From positions 1-20,461 of IMG/VR virus record IMGVR_UViG_3300017768_000118: a DNA stretch of 20,461 nucleotides; one strand, given 5' to 3'. The DNA comes from a virus. The position numbers were made by a program, and so were the translations under genes. The notes beneath the pieces are model-generated. The model saw nothing but the letters and a program-made list of their open reading frames with translations, ran no database searches and had not been told where the DNA came from. Positions within the stretch are counted from its first letter, which is position 1. Each line of letters starts with the position of its first letter. This document shows positions 14,793 to 19,809 of the stretch, piece after piece.

Positions 14793-15344
14793 CTATTTTT
14801 CCTTTGAAGCACCAAACACTTCGATCAACTTGGCTATAACTGCCTCACCATCTCCTAGATCTGTTGGTGGTTTCACTGGCATTGTTGTGGATCCGTTCGC
14901 AGAATCGAACACATCGTCATCACCATAACCGTAATCACCATATATGTCCGGACCATCAGCATCCGCATCTATTTCTAGTATCTCATCCACCTCCGGCTCT
15001 GGTGGTGGTACCCAATCATCTGCTTCTACCTTGTATATGTCACTAAATATGATGAACAACAATTGCTTGGTATGCTCTCTGCTCTTGGTACGAGCCACAA
15101 AATCTATGATATCAGCTTTGGTGAACTTGGCGTGCAATGTTTTGACCGGGTTCCTGATACTAGAATAACACTTGTGTGGAATGTAATCATGAGCTATAGT
15201 GGCACAATCTCGTATAACGTAATAAGCACTCTTCTTTTTTATCTCCACACCTGTGTCCGGCTTGACCATCGCCACGCTGCTAGGCTTGAGCAGGTTCTTT
15301 TCTTTGATATCAGAAGCTGCAAGTATCTTCTCCTCGAAGGTCAT
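14793..15344 (-). CDS. Acidic hypothetical protein
   Basis: The 183-residue product is not recognised. The N-terminal 110 residues look folded and mixed helical ('YYVIRDCATIAHDYIPHKCY', 'NPVKTLHAKFTKADIIDFV'). Residues 112-160 are very acidic and rich in Pro, Gly and Tyr (EPEVDEILEIDADADGPD, then GDYGYGDDD), probably disordered. A short helix closes the protein. It starts one base after the stop of the coiled-coil gene (TGA-T-ATG), so both come from the late promoter at 15561. Late timing suggests a virion or assembly-related protein. There is no signal peptide. Confidence 0.6.
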   Translation of the reverse strand: MTFEEKILAASDIKEKNLLKPSSVAMVKPDTGVEIKKKSAYYVIRDCATIAHDYIPHKCYSSIRNPVKTLHAKFTKADIIDFVARTKSREHTKQLLFIIFSDIYKVEADDWVPPPEPEVDEILEIDADADGPDIYGDYGYGDDDVFDSANGSTTMPVKPPTDLGDGEAVIAKLIEVFGASKEK

Positions 15345-15345
15345 A

Positions 15346-15555
15346 TCACTTGGTCTTTTTCTTGGCCGTGGTATTCACCGGTTCATCACCAACGCATCCA
15401 CAATTCTCCATCAACTTATCAATCTTGACTTCTATAGCCTGCAGGCGATCCATAACGTTCCCGGAGCTTTTCAACTTAGCGTTTTCTTCACTCAAGCGAT
15501 CTAATTCTTTATATATTTGGTTAACCTTTGTAACTTCCCAGTCTTTCATACTCAT
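15346..15555 (-). CDS. Small coiled-coil protein
   Basis: The 69-residue product is a single predicted coiled coil (about residues 10-50, 'IYKELDRLSEENAKLKSSG', then 'MDRLQAIEVKIDKLMENCG') with a basic tail KKKTK. A CGC cluster near residue 53 could form disulphides or bind metal. Its ATG lies exactly 6 nt after an exact TATAAATA late promoter, so the mRNA is predicted to be leaderless. It is first of a two-gene late unit with the acidic protein. Function is unknown. Confidence 0.65.
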   Translation of the reverse strand: MSMKDWEVTKVNQIYKELDRLSEENAKLKSSGNVMDRLQAIEVKIDKLMENCGCVGDEPVNTTAKKKTK

Positions 15556-15560
15556 ACTCT

Positions 15561-15568
15561 TATTTATA
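15561..15568 (-). promoter_or_regulatory. T4-type late promoter with leaderless spacing
   Basis: An exact TATAAATA followed by 5 nt and then ATG 15555. T4 late transcription starts about 6 nt past this element, which is the A of the start codon. Confidence 0.75.
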
Positions 15569-15590
15569 TATATCGGTCAAAAAATCAACA

Positions 15591-15607
15591 TAGCACCGAA
15601 GGTGCTA
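15591..15607 (-). terminator. Second hairpin of a tandem terminator, UUCG-type loop
   Basis: TAGCAC pairs with its complement around a C(TTCG)G loop, an extra-stable tetraloop. On the minus strand it is followed by TGTTGATTTTTTG. It lies 16 nt after the first terminator stem and ahead of the late promoter at 15561. Confidence 0.65.
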
Positions 15608-15627
15608 AAAAATTGAGCCGCAGGCTC
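15607..15627 (-). terminator. Rho-independent terminator after the EF-hand lipoprotein gene
   Basis: On the minus strand GAGCC-TGC-GGCTC is followed by AATTTTTT. It insulates the lipoprotein unit from the next late promoter. The T tract runs into the next hairpin. Confidence 0.8.
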
Positions 15628-15667
15628 CCGCCGCTCTTAGTCCGCCGACCACCCGCTAGCCTGCCGT

Positions 15668-16159
15668 TCACCCACGTTTGCCTTTGTGATCCTCCAACAC
15701 GCCATCGAAGTCTTGTTCAGCATCTAACCAATCGTCCCCAAGTTCCACCGGTTCATGGGGTTCAGTCTTTGGATGTTGCTCGGGGGGCTCGTCTGTTGTG
15801 TCCCAGGCGCCACCGTCTAATGTTGTGGAGTCGTCAGAATGGTCTGATCTGGGTGGCCTGCTCCGGCTCATCCATGCACATATGGCACATATCACTATCA
15901 CGCTTGTGGAGATGCACATGAATGTGGATAACACATCCGGGTGATCTTGTGTGATGTTGTGTTTCTCTTGTGAGTCTATCATGCCATCTTTGTTCAGATC
16001 CACTGATGTTACCGGTATGGCTGATGTTGTGTGAGGTGTGTTGTGGCTTTGCTGCTTCGCAGGCTGTCGCGGCTTGGTGGAGCAACCGAACACCACCAGA
16101 CACCAGATCATCACCAATGTCACTATTAATATAGCCTGTAACCTGCTAGACATGTTCAT
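15668..16159 (-). CDS. EF-hand-containing membrane lipoprotein
   Basis: The 163-residue product starts with a hydrophobic leader ending 'LVVFGCST', a lipobox-like site with Cys26. Residues 54-65, DLNKDGMIDSQE, form a textbook 12-residue EF-hand calcium loop (D1, N3, D5, G6, I8, D9, E12). A second hydrophobic segment (about 76-97, 'STSVIVICAICAW') is followed by an acidic tail rich in D, E, P and H. If the leader is processed, the EF-hand lies outside the inner membrane and the acidic tail in the cytoplasm. The ATG at 16159 is 6 nt after CATAAATA, so the mRNA is predicted to be leaderless; a second ATG lies at 16153. Codon use is richer in G+C than in the rest of the late block. Function is unknown. 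Confidence 0.7.
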   Translation of the reverse strand: MNMSSRLQAILIVTLVMIWCLVVFGCSTKPRQPAKQQSHNTPHTTSAIPVTSVDLNKDGMIDSQEKHNITQDHPDVLSTFMCISTSVIVICAICAWMSRSRPPRSDHSDDSTTLDGGAWDTTDEPPEQHPKTEPHEPVELGDDWLDAEQDFDGVLEDHKGKRG

Positions 16160-16164
16160 GTGAG

Positions 16165-16172
16165 TATTTATG
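16165..16172 (-). promoter_or_regulatory. T4-type late promoter (CATAAATA) for the EF-hand lipoprotein
   Basis: CATAAATA followed by 5 nt and ATG 16159, the same spacing as at 15561. The gp22 gene has the same C-for-T variant. Confidence 0.6.
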
Positions 16173-16389
16173 TGCCCAGGCGCAAAAGGCCATATAGGCG
16201 AGCGGTCTTAAAATTGCGCAAAAAAATTTTTGGCATGCGATCTTCGTTAACCCGTGTTTTCGGCTCTATATATTATGTTCTCGCACGACTGGGTTCTAGA
16301 TAGTCACCGCTTGCTCTGAGACAACCACACATGAAGAGACAGGGCCCGTTTCCGGAACCCTGCCTCGTGGATCAGTTATGGAAAAAATG
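16173..16389. other. Gene-free stretch between early array and late block
   Basis: About 215 nt hold no convincing gene on either strand. Visible items are a long A/T run (GCGCAAAAAAATTTTTGGC), a large hairpin at 16336-16366 and a small inverted pair GACT/AGTC near 16300. A structured untranslated RNA at the end of the early transcript is possible. Confidence 0.5.
16336..16366 (-). ncRNA. Long hairpin with GAAA tetraloop, possible structured RNA
   Basis: On the minus strand GAGGCAGGG pairs with CCCTGTCTC (9 pairs, one G-U). A small TT/G internal bulge follows, then CCG-GAAA-CGG closes it with a GNRA tetraloop. The G-U pair forms only in the minus-strand RNA. No T run follows, so it is not a standard terminator. 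It lies 24 nt after the stop of the early gene at 16390. Confidence 0.45.
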
Positions 16390-16411
16390 TTATGCGTCTG
16401 GAAAGCAGACG
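16382..16411 (-). terminator. Possible terminator at the end of the early array
   Basis: On the minus strand CGTCTG-CTTTC-CAGACG is followed by CATAACATTTTTT. The stem covers the last codons of the gene at 16390 and the T run lies 7 nt after it, so efficiency is doubtful. Confidence 0.4.
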
Positions 16412-16731
16412 TTGCCGGTTTCGATCTCTGCTAGCTCGCCTTTGAGATTGCTGATCTGTTTGAAGCAACGATCGATCCTGTCTTGAATCTGTTGCACCTT
16501 ACGCTCGTTCTTGCTGGGGCCGGCCTCTCTGCTCACATATGTGTCCCGGAAGGTGTCGATGTTGCCTGCATACTTGCTCTGGATCAGGTTGTGAAGATAC
16601 TTGTGATAGAAGCTCTTGCGCTTGCCGGTCTTGGAACAGGTGACTCGATAGTTGTTCAGATCGATGCTCACCTCTTTGCCGTCTCTGTTGAGGAGTGAGT
16701 AAAATTGTTTTGCTTTGCGTGACTTTTTCAT
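16390..16731 (-). CDS. Basic small protein with coiled-coil C-terminus
   Basis: The 113-residue product starts 'MKKSRKAKQFYSLLNRDGKE' and is strongly basic for its first 55 residues ('TCSKTGKRKSFYHKY'). A charged helix follows, likely a coiled coil ('RKVQQIQDRIDRCFKQISNL'). A nucleic-acid-binding protein is plausible but no family is recognised. ATG 16731 is preferred over an in-frame ATG at 16806, which lies upstream of the promoter's -10. The predicted mRNA leader is about 50 nt with no clear ribosome site, one of two exceptions to the leaderless rule in this array. Confidence 0.6.
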   Translation of the reverse strand: MKKSRKAKQFYSLLNRDGKEVSIDLNNYRVTCSKTGKRKSFYHKYLHNLIQSKYAGNIDTFRDTYVSREAGPSKNERKVQQIQDRIDRCFKQISNLKGELAEIETGNVCFPDA

Positions 16732-16788
16732 AACTGTTTTGAATTGAGTGTGTTGTTGAGTGTGGCTTGATTGCCTGATTGTTTTTAA

Positions 16789-16817
16789 ATTATATGCGTT
16801 TCGCACCGGATGCGCAA
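16789..16817 (-). promoter_or_regulatory. Early-array promoter 1
   Basis: TTGCGC, 17 nt, TATAAT. The -35 and -10 both lie within the last codons of the upstream gene, whose stop codon TAA is part of the -10. The predicted start is about 50 nt before ATG 16731. Confidence 0.85.
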
Positions 16818-17023
16818 CTTATTCGGTTGATCAGATCGCTGGTGTGCATCAGGTGATCTCTCAGGTGCATGCGAGTGTGATCCAGATGATTCAATGCCAC
16901 ATCCAATTTGTCTCGATGCCAGATCTCCGGCAGGTCCTGTCGGAGCAGCTCCAAGCATCTGATGGCTCGATTGAGCTGCAGCTCGGTTTCAACGCTTGGT
17001 TCGGTGTATCCTTTGGTGGTCAT
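16790..17023 (-). CDS. Small helical protein, early array
   Basis: The 77-residue product is helical and histidine-rich ('LNRAIRCLELLRQDLPEIW', then 'LDVALNHLDHTRMHLRDHLM'). The gene is unrecognised. The frame is open to 17455, but the ATG at 17023 lies exactly 6 nt after a TATAAT, which fixes this start. It runs 13 codons past the point where neighbouring genes end, reading through the next promoter. Confidence 0.65.
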   Translation of the reverse strand: MTTKGYTEPSVETELQLNRAIRCLELLRQDLPEIWHRDKLDVALNHLDHTRMHLRDHLMHTSDLINRISCASGAKRI

Positions 17024-17029
17024 GTGTTT

Positions 17030-17058
17030 ATTATAAGCGATCTGATTCAGTTGCGCAA
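17030..17058 (-). promoter_or_regulatory. Early-array promoter 2, leaderless spacing
   Basis: TTGCGC, 17 nt, TATAAT, 6 nt, ATG 17023. The stop codon TAG of the upstream small frame overlaps GTTGCGC. Confidence 0.88.
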
Positions 17059-17178
17059 CTAAGCTTTGAGTATCATCTTGAGTTGACCGGCGTCTGATCT
17101 GGTGTTGATCCAGTCCAACGCGTCGTTCCAGCTGTGGCAGATGTGAATTGTGATTTGATTTTTCTTGATCAGGTACAT
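17059..17178 (-). CDS. Possible 39-residue microprotein
   Basis: The frame from ATG 17178 to TAG 17059 encodes 39 residues, starting 'MYLIKKNQITIHICHSW' and containing 'NDALDWINTR'. It begins 3 nt after the stop of the previous small frame and ends exactly at the next promoter's -35, like other genes of the array. No ribosome site is seen, so coupling would be needed. Not recognised. Confidence 0.4.
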   Translation of the reverse strand: MYLIKKNQITIHICHSWNDALDWINTRSDAGQLKMILKA

Positions 17179-17181
17179 GCG

Positions 17182-17304
17182 TTATAGTTGTTTGATTGCT
17201 CGTATGATTCCTTTGATGTGGAACCAGATTCGATTGTAATGATGAGTGACGAATTGCTGCTTGATGCAGCGTGTGTGGAGTATGATTTGTTGTTGGGCTG
17301 ACAC
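17182..17304 (-). CDS. Possible 40-residue basic microprotein (GTG start)
   Basis: The frame runs from GTG 17304, 2 nt after the stop of the 52-residue gene, to TAA 17182. It is basic and aromatic ('HHYNRIWFHIKGIIRAI'), possibly an amphipathic helix. There is no ribosome site and the GTG start is uncertain. It is supported mainly by close packing between neighbours. Confidence 0.35.
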   Translation of the reverse strand: MSAQQQIILHTRCIKQQFVTHHYNRIWFHIKGIIRAIKQL

Positions 17305-17306
17305 GA

Positions 17307-17465
17307 TCAGTCGTCAAAGCCGAGCCGGCGATAGTGAGTGTCGCTGACATCCTCGAAAAGAATGTTTGGTTTGTGTGAATCTCTGATGAGCTGAATGATG
17401 AGCCCGACAGGAACACACATGAGAGGAAATAGTAGCAGAATTGTGAATATATCATTTGTTGTCAT
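17307..17465 (-). CDS. Small single-span membrane protein, early array
   Basis: The 52-residue product begins 'MTTNDIFTILLLFPLMCV' and carries one membrane helix (about residues 5-26) followed by a hydrophilic tail ending 'RRLGFDD'. The ATG lies exactly 6 nt after TATAAT, so a leaderless mRNA is predicted. It is the first gene of a cassette with two possible microgenes downstream. Function is unknown; small early membrane proteins of phages often act on the host envelope. Confidence 0.65.
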   Translation of the reverse strand: MTTNDIFTILLLFPLMCVPVGLIIQLIRDSHKPNILFEDVSDTHYRRLGFDD

Positions 17466-17471
17466 AATCTA

Positions 17472-17500
17472 ATTATAGTCGTTTGTGTGCGAAAGCGCAA
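17472..17500 (-). promoter_or_regulatory. Early-array promoter 3, leaderless spacing
   Basis: TTGCGC, 17 nt, TATAAT, 6 nt, ATG 17465. The upstream gene ends TAA one base before the -35. Confidence 0.9.
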
Positions 17501-17501
17501 C

Positions 17502-17696
17502 TTAATCGATCCAGGGCAGATCCAGATCACCTTGGCGGAACTCGTTCCATTCACTCAGCGTCATTCGATCGTAGCTCCATGTGTCCATCATGAATGTTTC
17601 ACGTCGGTTCTGGTTGGACACGTACTCCATGGCGCGGTTGAGGGCGTGTGCGAAGCCTTGAATGGCTCCATTGAATCGTATGGTGTAAAAGATCAT
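17502..17696 (-). CDS. Small hypothetical protein, early array
   Basis: The 64-residue product begins 'MIFYTIRFNGAIQGFAHALN' and continues with 'TWSYDRMTLSEWNEFRQGD', aromatic and mixed in charge. It follows the 56-residue gene after 4 nt, with an AAGGA ribosome site inside that gene's last codons, so the pair forms one cassette. Not recognised. Confidence 0.6.
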   Translation of the reverse strand: MIFYTIRFNGAIQGFAHALNRAMEYVSNQNRRETFMMDTWSYDRMTLSEWNEFRQGDLDLPWID

Positions 17697-17700
17697 GTGA

Positions 17701-17871
17701 TTATCCTTGGTTCATGATCAACGCACCTGACTGATCCACCCGACGGATGGTGTATGGTGAGTGTTGAGTGAGTCGATCCAACCCGGCCTCCAGGCTCTGA
17801 ACGAATCTGATGGCTGTCTGCAGATCGTCGGCGTTGATAAGGATGGTTCCGTTGTTCAATACTTGATACAT
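17701..17871 (-). CDS. 56-residue hypothetical protein, early array
   Basis: ATG 17871 lies exactly 6 nt after the promoter -10. The product begins 'MYQVLNNGTILINADDLQTA' and continues 'IRFVQSLEAGLDRL', a compact alpha/beta-looking small protein with no known motif. It is first gene of a two-gene cassette. Not recognised. Confidence 0.62.
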   Translation of the reverse strand: MYQVLNNGTILINADDLQTAIRFVQSLEAGLDRLTQHSPYTIRRVDQSGALIMNQG

Positions 17872-17877
17872 ATGCTT

Positions 17878-17906
17878 ATTGTAGTGTGTTTTTGTAGTTC
17901 GCGCAA
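17878..17906 (-). promoter_or_regulatory. Early-array promoter 4, leaderless spacing
   Basis: TTGCGC, 17 nt, TACAAT, 6 nt, ATG 17871. The -10 has one change from consensus. The upstream gene ends TAA one base before the -35. Confidence 0.85.
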
Positions 17907-17907
17907 C

Positions 17908-18162
17908 TTATCTAGGGCATGGATGATCGCTAGGTCCTGCTACTGGCGGCCATTTTGCTACTGGTCTGCTGCCTGGCGCATGTGCCTCTCCGTGCATCTG
18001 TTCAAATTGTTCCTGTCTTTCAGGTGTGTCTTCAGGACACATGCCGCAATCTTCTGCTTGTTCCTTGAGCGTTAAAAATGCATCCATCATCTTCAAACCG
18101 TACGTTCCAAGATTGTCGTGCATGTGCGTTTCCAATTGTTCCCATATGTTGTCTTGATCCAT
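17908..18162 (-). CDS. Small hypothetical protein, early array
   Basis: The 84-residue product starts 'MDQDNIWEQLETHMHDNLG'. It is helical and acidic to about residue 50, with two cysteines ('EDCGMCPEDTPERQ'). The tail is rich in Pro, Gly and Ala and ends 'DHPCPR'. Start 18162 is set by the promoter 6 nt upstream. Not recognised. It is the only gene of its cassette. Confidence 0.62.
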   Translation of the reverse strand: MDQDNIWEQLETHMHDNLGTYGLKMMDAFLTLKEQAEDCGMCPEDTPERQEQFEQMHGEAHAPGSRPVAKWPPVAGPSDHPCPR

Positions 18163-18168
18163 ACGTTG

Positions 18169-18197
18169 ATTATACTGTGGCGCACCTGAATGCGCAA
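18169..18197 (-). promoter_or_regulatory. Early-array promoter 5, leaderless spacing
   Basis: TTGCGC, 17 nt, TATAAT, 6 nt, ATG 18162. About 84 nt without a gene lie upstream (18198-18281), holding a TTCTGC/GCAGAA hairpin at 18207-18225. Confidence 0.9.
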
Positions 18198-18281
18198 CTT
18201 TTGTGTTTCTGCTTTCTCGGCAGAATCTTGTTCTTTCGCTTGTGAGGGCGGGCTTTTGTGAAAACGATTTGTTGCCTGATC

Positions 18282-18410
18282 TTAATTTTCATCATATAAC
18301 ATCTCCACATCCAATACAGCACAAATCTGCCATATCATCATTTCCTTCTCTTCATCATCATCCCCATTTGTTGAGGTGATGATATCGGCAATCTCTTTCA
18401 ATTTATCCAT
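18282..18410 (-). CDS. 42-residue acidic protein, early array
   Basis: ATG 18410 lies inside the end of the previous gene (8-nt overlap), with GGA 10 nt upstream. The product is very acidic in the middle ('TSTNGDDDEEKEMM') with a helical end 'WQICAVLDVEMLYDEN'. Not recognised. It is the second gene of its cassette. Base composition turns markedly A+T-rich from here towards 20000. Confidence 0.55.
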   Translation of the reverse strand: MDKLKEIADIITSTNGDDDEEKEMMIWQICAVLDVEMLYDEN

Positions 18411-18567
18411 CTTCTTTTCCATAATCATAATATGAGTAATCTTCTACCATACTCACCACATTTTCCATCACCATCTCAAAAGTCTCCTCTTCAGATTGAT
18501 CAGAACAGTCAAATTCTGATTTGTGAAATTCTATACATCCCTTTATAAATTCTTTAAAATGATCCAT
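18403..18567 (-). CDS. 54-residue acidic protein, early array
   Basis: ATG 18567 lies exactly 6 nt after TATAAT. The product starts 'MDHFKEFIKGCIEFHKSEFD' and is dominated by Asp and Glu ('SDQSEEETFEMVMENV'), ending in a Tyr-rich acidic tail. Strongly negative early phage proteins are often inhibitors or DNA mimics, but this is only a general comparison. Not recognised. Confidence 0.6.
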   Translation of the reverse strand: MDHFKEFIKGCIEFHKSEFDCSDQSEEETFEMVMENVVSMVEDYSYYDYGKEDG

Positions 18568-18573
18568 AATGTA

Positions 18574-18602
18574 ATTATATCAAATCTTCTTCTAATGAGC
18601 AA
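18574..18602 (-). promoter_or_regulatory. Early-array promoter 6, leaderless spacing
   Basis: TTGCTC, 17 nt, TATAAT, 6 nt, ATG 18567. Confidence 0.87.
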
Positions 18603-18604
18603 CA

Positions 18605-18799
18605 TTAATAAGCACATTCTGAATAGAGATAATTGAGGATGTCTTTAATGTCTTCATATACAGCCAATCTTATTCCCTCTTCAGTATAGGTTGATTCTTC
18701 ATCTTCCTTATCATACCAAAATCCAGTCTTCTCATCATACACAAGAGAGTCTTTCATTTGTTGTTCCATTCTGATTCCCAATTTCTTTAGTTCTTCCAT
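18605..18799 (-). CDS. Small acidic protein, paralogue family A
   Basis: The 64-residue product starts 'MEELKKLGIRMEQQMKDSL' and ends with 'EEGIRLAVYEDIKDILNYL'. The second segment recurs nearly unchanged in the gene at 19036-19203 ('EEGIRIAVYEDLKDSL'), and both begin with a similar LK-x-L ... QM helix, so they are paralogues. It follows the 47-residue gene after 2 nt. Function is unknown. Confidence 0.65.
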   Translation of the reverse strand: MEELKKLGIRMEQQMKDSLVYDEKTGFWYDKEDEESTYTEEGIRLAVYEDIKDILNYLYSECAY

Positions 18800-18801
18800 A
18801 A

Positions 18802-18945
18802 TTATTCAGTCCCAAAAGCCAATTCTGTTATCTCAAAAGCCAATTCAATTCTCTCTTGAGAATCCATATCTGGCTCTTCTGTCATTAGTGATTCCAATTC
18901 AGCTTCAAAAGCTGATTGGGCTTCCATATCTTTAAATCTGATCAT
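18802..18945 (-). CDS. 47-residue acidic protein, early array
   Basis: ATG 18945 lies exactly 6 nt after TATAAT. The product is acidic and helical, starting 'MIRFKDMEAQSAFEAELESL' and ending 'ERIELAFEITELAFGTE'. It is first gene of a cassette with a family A gene. Not recognised. Confidence 0.6.
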   Translation of the reverse strand: MIRFKDMEAQSAFEAELESLMTEEPDMDSQERIELAFEITELAFGTE

Positions 18946-18951
18946 ATTATG

Positions 18952-18980
18952 ATTATATGGGAATTCTTTATAAAGAGCAA
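18952..18980 (-). promoter_or_regulatory. Early-array promoter 7, leaderless spacing
   Basis: TTGCTC, 17 nt, TATAAT, 6 nt, ATG 18945. Confidence 0.87.
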
Positions 18981-18985
18981 CATAA

Positions 18986-19027
18986 TTAATCCTCTCTAAT
19001 TTCTACATCCCAATCTAGAACAACTCT
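18986..19027 (-). pseudogene. Relic of a paralogue of the 39-residue gene at 19686
   Basis: After the stop of the 55-residue gene, another frame encodes RVVLDWDVEIRED and then TAA. This differs at only two positions from the C-terminus RVVVDWDLEIRED of the gene at 19686-19805. No start codon lies between the previous in-frame stop and this segment, so it looks like the tail of a deleted copy. Confidence 0.6.
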
Positions 19028-19035
19028 AGCCTTTC

Positions 19036-19203
19036 TTATTTGTAGAGTATGTCTGAAAATTCACATTTCAAACTGTCTTTCAAATCCTCATAAACAGCGA
19101 TTCTGATGCCTTCCTCACCATACTCCTCATAATCTCCACTTCTCTTGAGATCTGCTCTCATCTGATTCATCATATGCTCTATCAATTCTTTTAATCTGTC
19201 CAT
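19036..19203 (-). CDS. 55-residue acidic protein, paralogue family A
   Basis: ATG 19203 lies exactly 6 nt after the promoter -10. The product starts 'MDRLKELIEHMMNQMRADLK' and contains 'EEGIRIAVYEDLKD', matching the gene at 18605-18799. It is followed directly by the relic of another early gene, suggesting repeated duplication and deletion in this array. Function is unknown. Confidence 0.65.
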   Translation of the reverse strand: MDRLKELIEHMMNQMRADLKRSGDYEEYGEEGIRIAVYEDLKDSLKCEFSDILYK

Positions 19204-19209
19204 AATTGT

Positions 19210-19238
19210 ATTATCACTGATTTTCTTATAATGCGCAA
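19210..19238 (-). promoter_or_regulatory. Early-array promoter 8, leaderless spacing
   Basis: TTGCGC, 17 nt, GATAAT, 6 nt, ATG 19203. The upstream gene ends TAA one base before the -35. Confidence 0.87.
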
Positions 19239-19239
19239 C

Positions 19240-19398
19240 TTACAATTCCATATACATAAACTCTTCTCCCATCCAAATCACTTTATCACCTTTCTTGCAC
19301 CTCTCACTACTCCTCTCAATCTCTCTCATCTCCTCCTCATCCACCTCATCAATCTCATTACTTCCATCATACAAACTTATAACTAAAATTTTCTTCAT
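19240..19398 (-). CDS. 52-residue acidic protein, early array
   Basis: ATG 19398 follows the previous stop by 3 nt and has a strong ribosome site, AAGGAG, 8 nt upstream. The product starts 'MKKILVISLYDGSNEIDEVD', an initial strand followed by an acidic helix, and ends 'GDKVIWMGEEFMYMEL'. It is the second gene of a cassette and uses normal Shine-Dalgarno initiation, unlike most first genes. Not recognised. Confidence 0.62.
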   Translation of the reverse strand: MKKILVISLYDGSNEIDEVDEEEMREIERSSERCKKGDKVIWMGEEFMYMEL

Positions 19399-19401
19399 AT
19401 T

Positions 19402-19605
19402 TTAAACTCCTTCTACAAAAATTATATTATCCCAATTCTCGCTACATCCTGCTTCATTCTCCTCATCAATACATCTCTCCAACATATCTCTATTCTTGAT
19501 AAAGGGGAAATATTTTTCAAACATCTCCAAATCAAATTCATATTCTAATCCTCTATCAATTCTATCTCCAACCCATTCTACATATTTTCCAAATCTCTCT
19601 TCCAT
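19402..19605 (-). CDS. 67-residue acidic protein, early array
   Basis: The product starts 'MEERFGKYVEWVGDRIDRG' and is acidic and aromatic ('YEFDLEMFEKYFPFIKNRD'). It is one of two early first genes with a real leader: about 28 nt from the predicted start, with AAAGGA 5 nt before ATG 19605. Not recognised. Confidence 0.65.
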   Translation of the reverse strand: MEERFGKYVEWVGDRIDRGLEYEFDLEMFEKYFPFIKNRDMLERCIDEENEAGCSENWDNIIFVEGV

Positions 19606-19639
19606 AACAATCCTTTCTTATATAACTGATTAAGATTAT

Positions 19640-19668
19640 ATTATAACCGCATATAATATATAGCGCAA
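19640..19668 (-). promoter_or_regulatory. Early-array promoter 9, with leader
   Basis: TTGCGC, 17 nt, TATAAT. The predicted start at about 19633 gives a 28-nt leader carrying a ribosome site. Confidence 0.88.
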
Positions 19669-19685
19669 CTTAATTACAAGCTACA

Positions 19686-19805
19686 TCAATCCTCTCTGAT
19701 TTCCAAATCCCAATCCACGACAACTCTATTACCATTTTTGTCATCATAACACAAACAATAACATCCCTCTCCCTCCACTTCCATTATGTAATATATTTTT
19801 TCCAT
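19686..19805 (-). CDS. 39-residue protein, early array (intact copy of relic family)
   Basis: The frame from ATG 19805 to TGA 19686 follows the upstream gene after 4 nt. The product starts 'MEKIYYIMEVEGEGCYCLCY' and ends 'RVVVDWDLEIRED'. The C-terminus is repeated in a relic at 18986-19027, which supports this frame as truly coding. Four cysteine/tyrosine-rich positions could bind metal but no motif is complete. Confidence 0.6.
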   Translation of the reverse strand: MEKIYYIMEVEGEGCYCLCYDDKNGNRVVVDWDLEIRED

Positions 19806-19809
19806 ATGA

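Noticed and set aside
15834-16103. Minus-strand frame of about 89 codons inside the EF-hand lipoprotein gene
   Set aside because: It is an overlapping frame without a promoter or ribosome site; the lipoprotein frame has a lipobox, an EF-hand and a late promoter.
16201-16240. TTGCGC near 16216-16222 as a further array promoter
   Set aside because: No -10 lies at 17 nt on either strand and no gene follows at the expected distance.
16260-16330. tRNA-like stretch with GGGTTCTAGAT and flanking GACT/AGTC
   Set aside because: No acceptor stem, anticodon arm or full T-arm could be drawn on either strand.
17024-17455. Extended minus-strand frame upstream of the 77-residue gene
   Set aside because: It spans two promoters and three small frames with better start contexts; its sequence is low-complexity in Thr, Ser, His and Gln, typical of a shadow frame.
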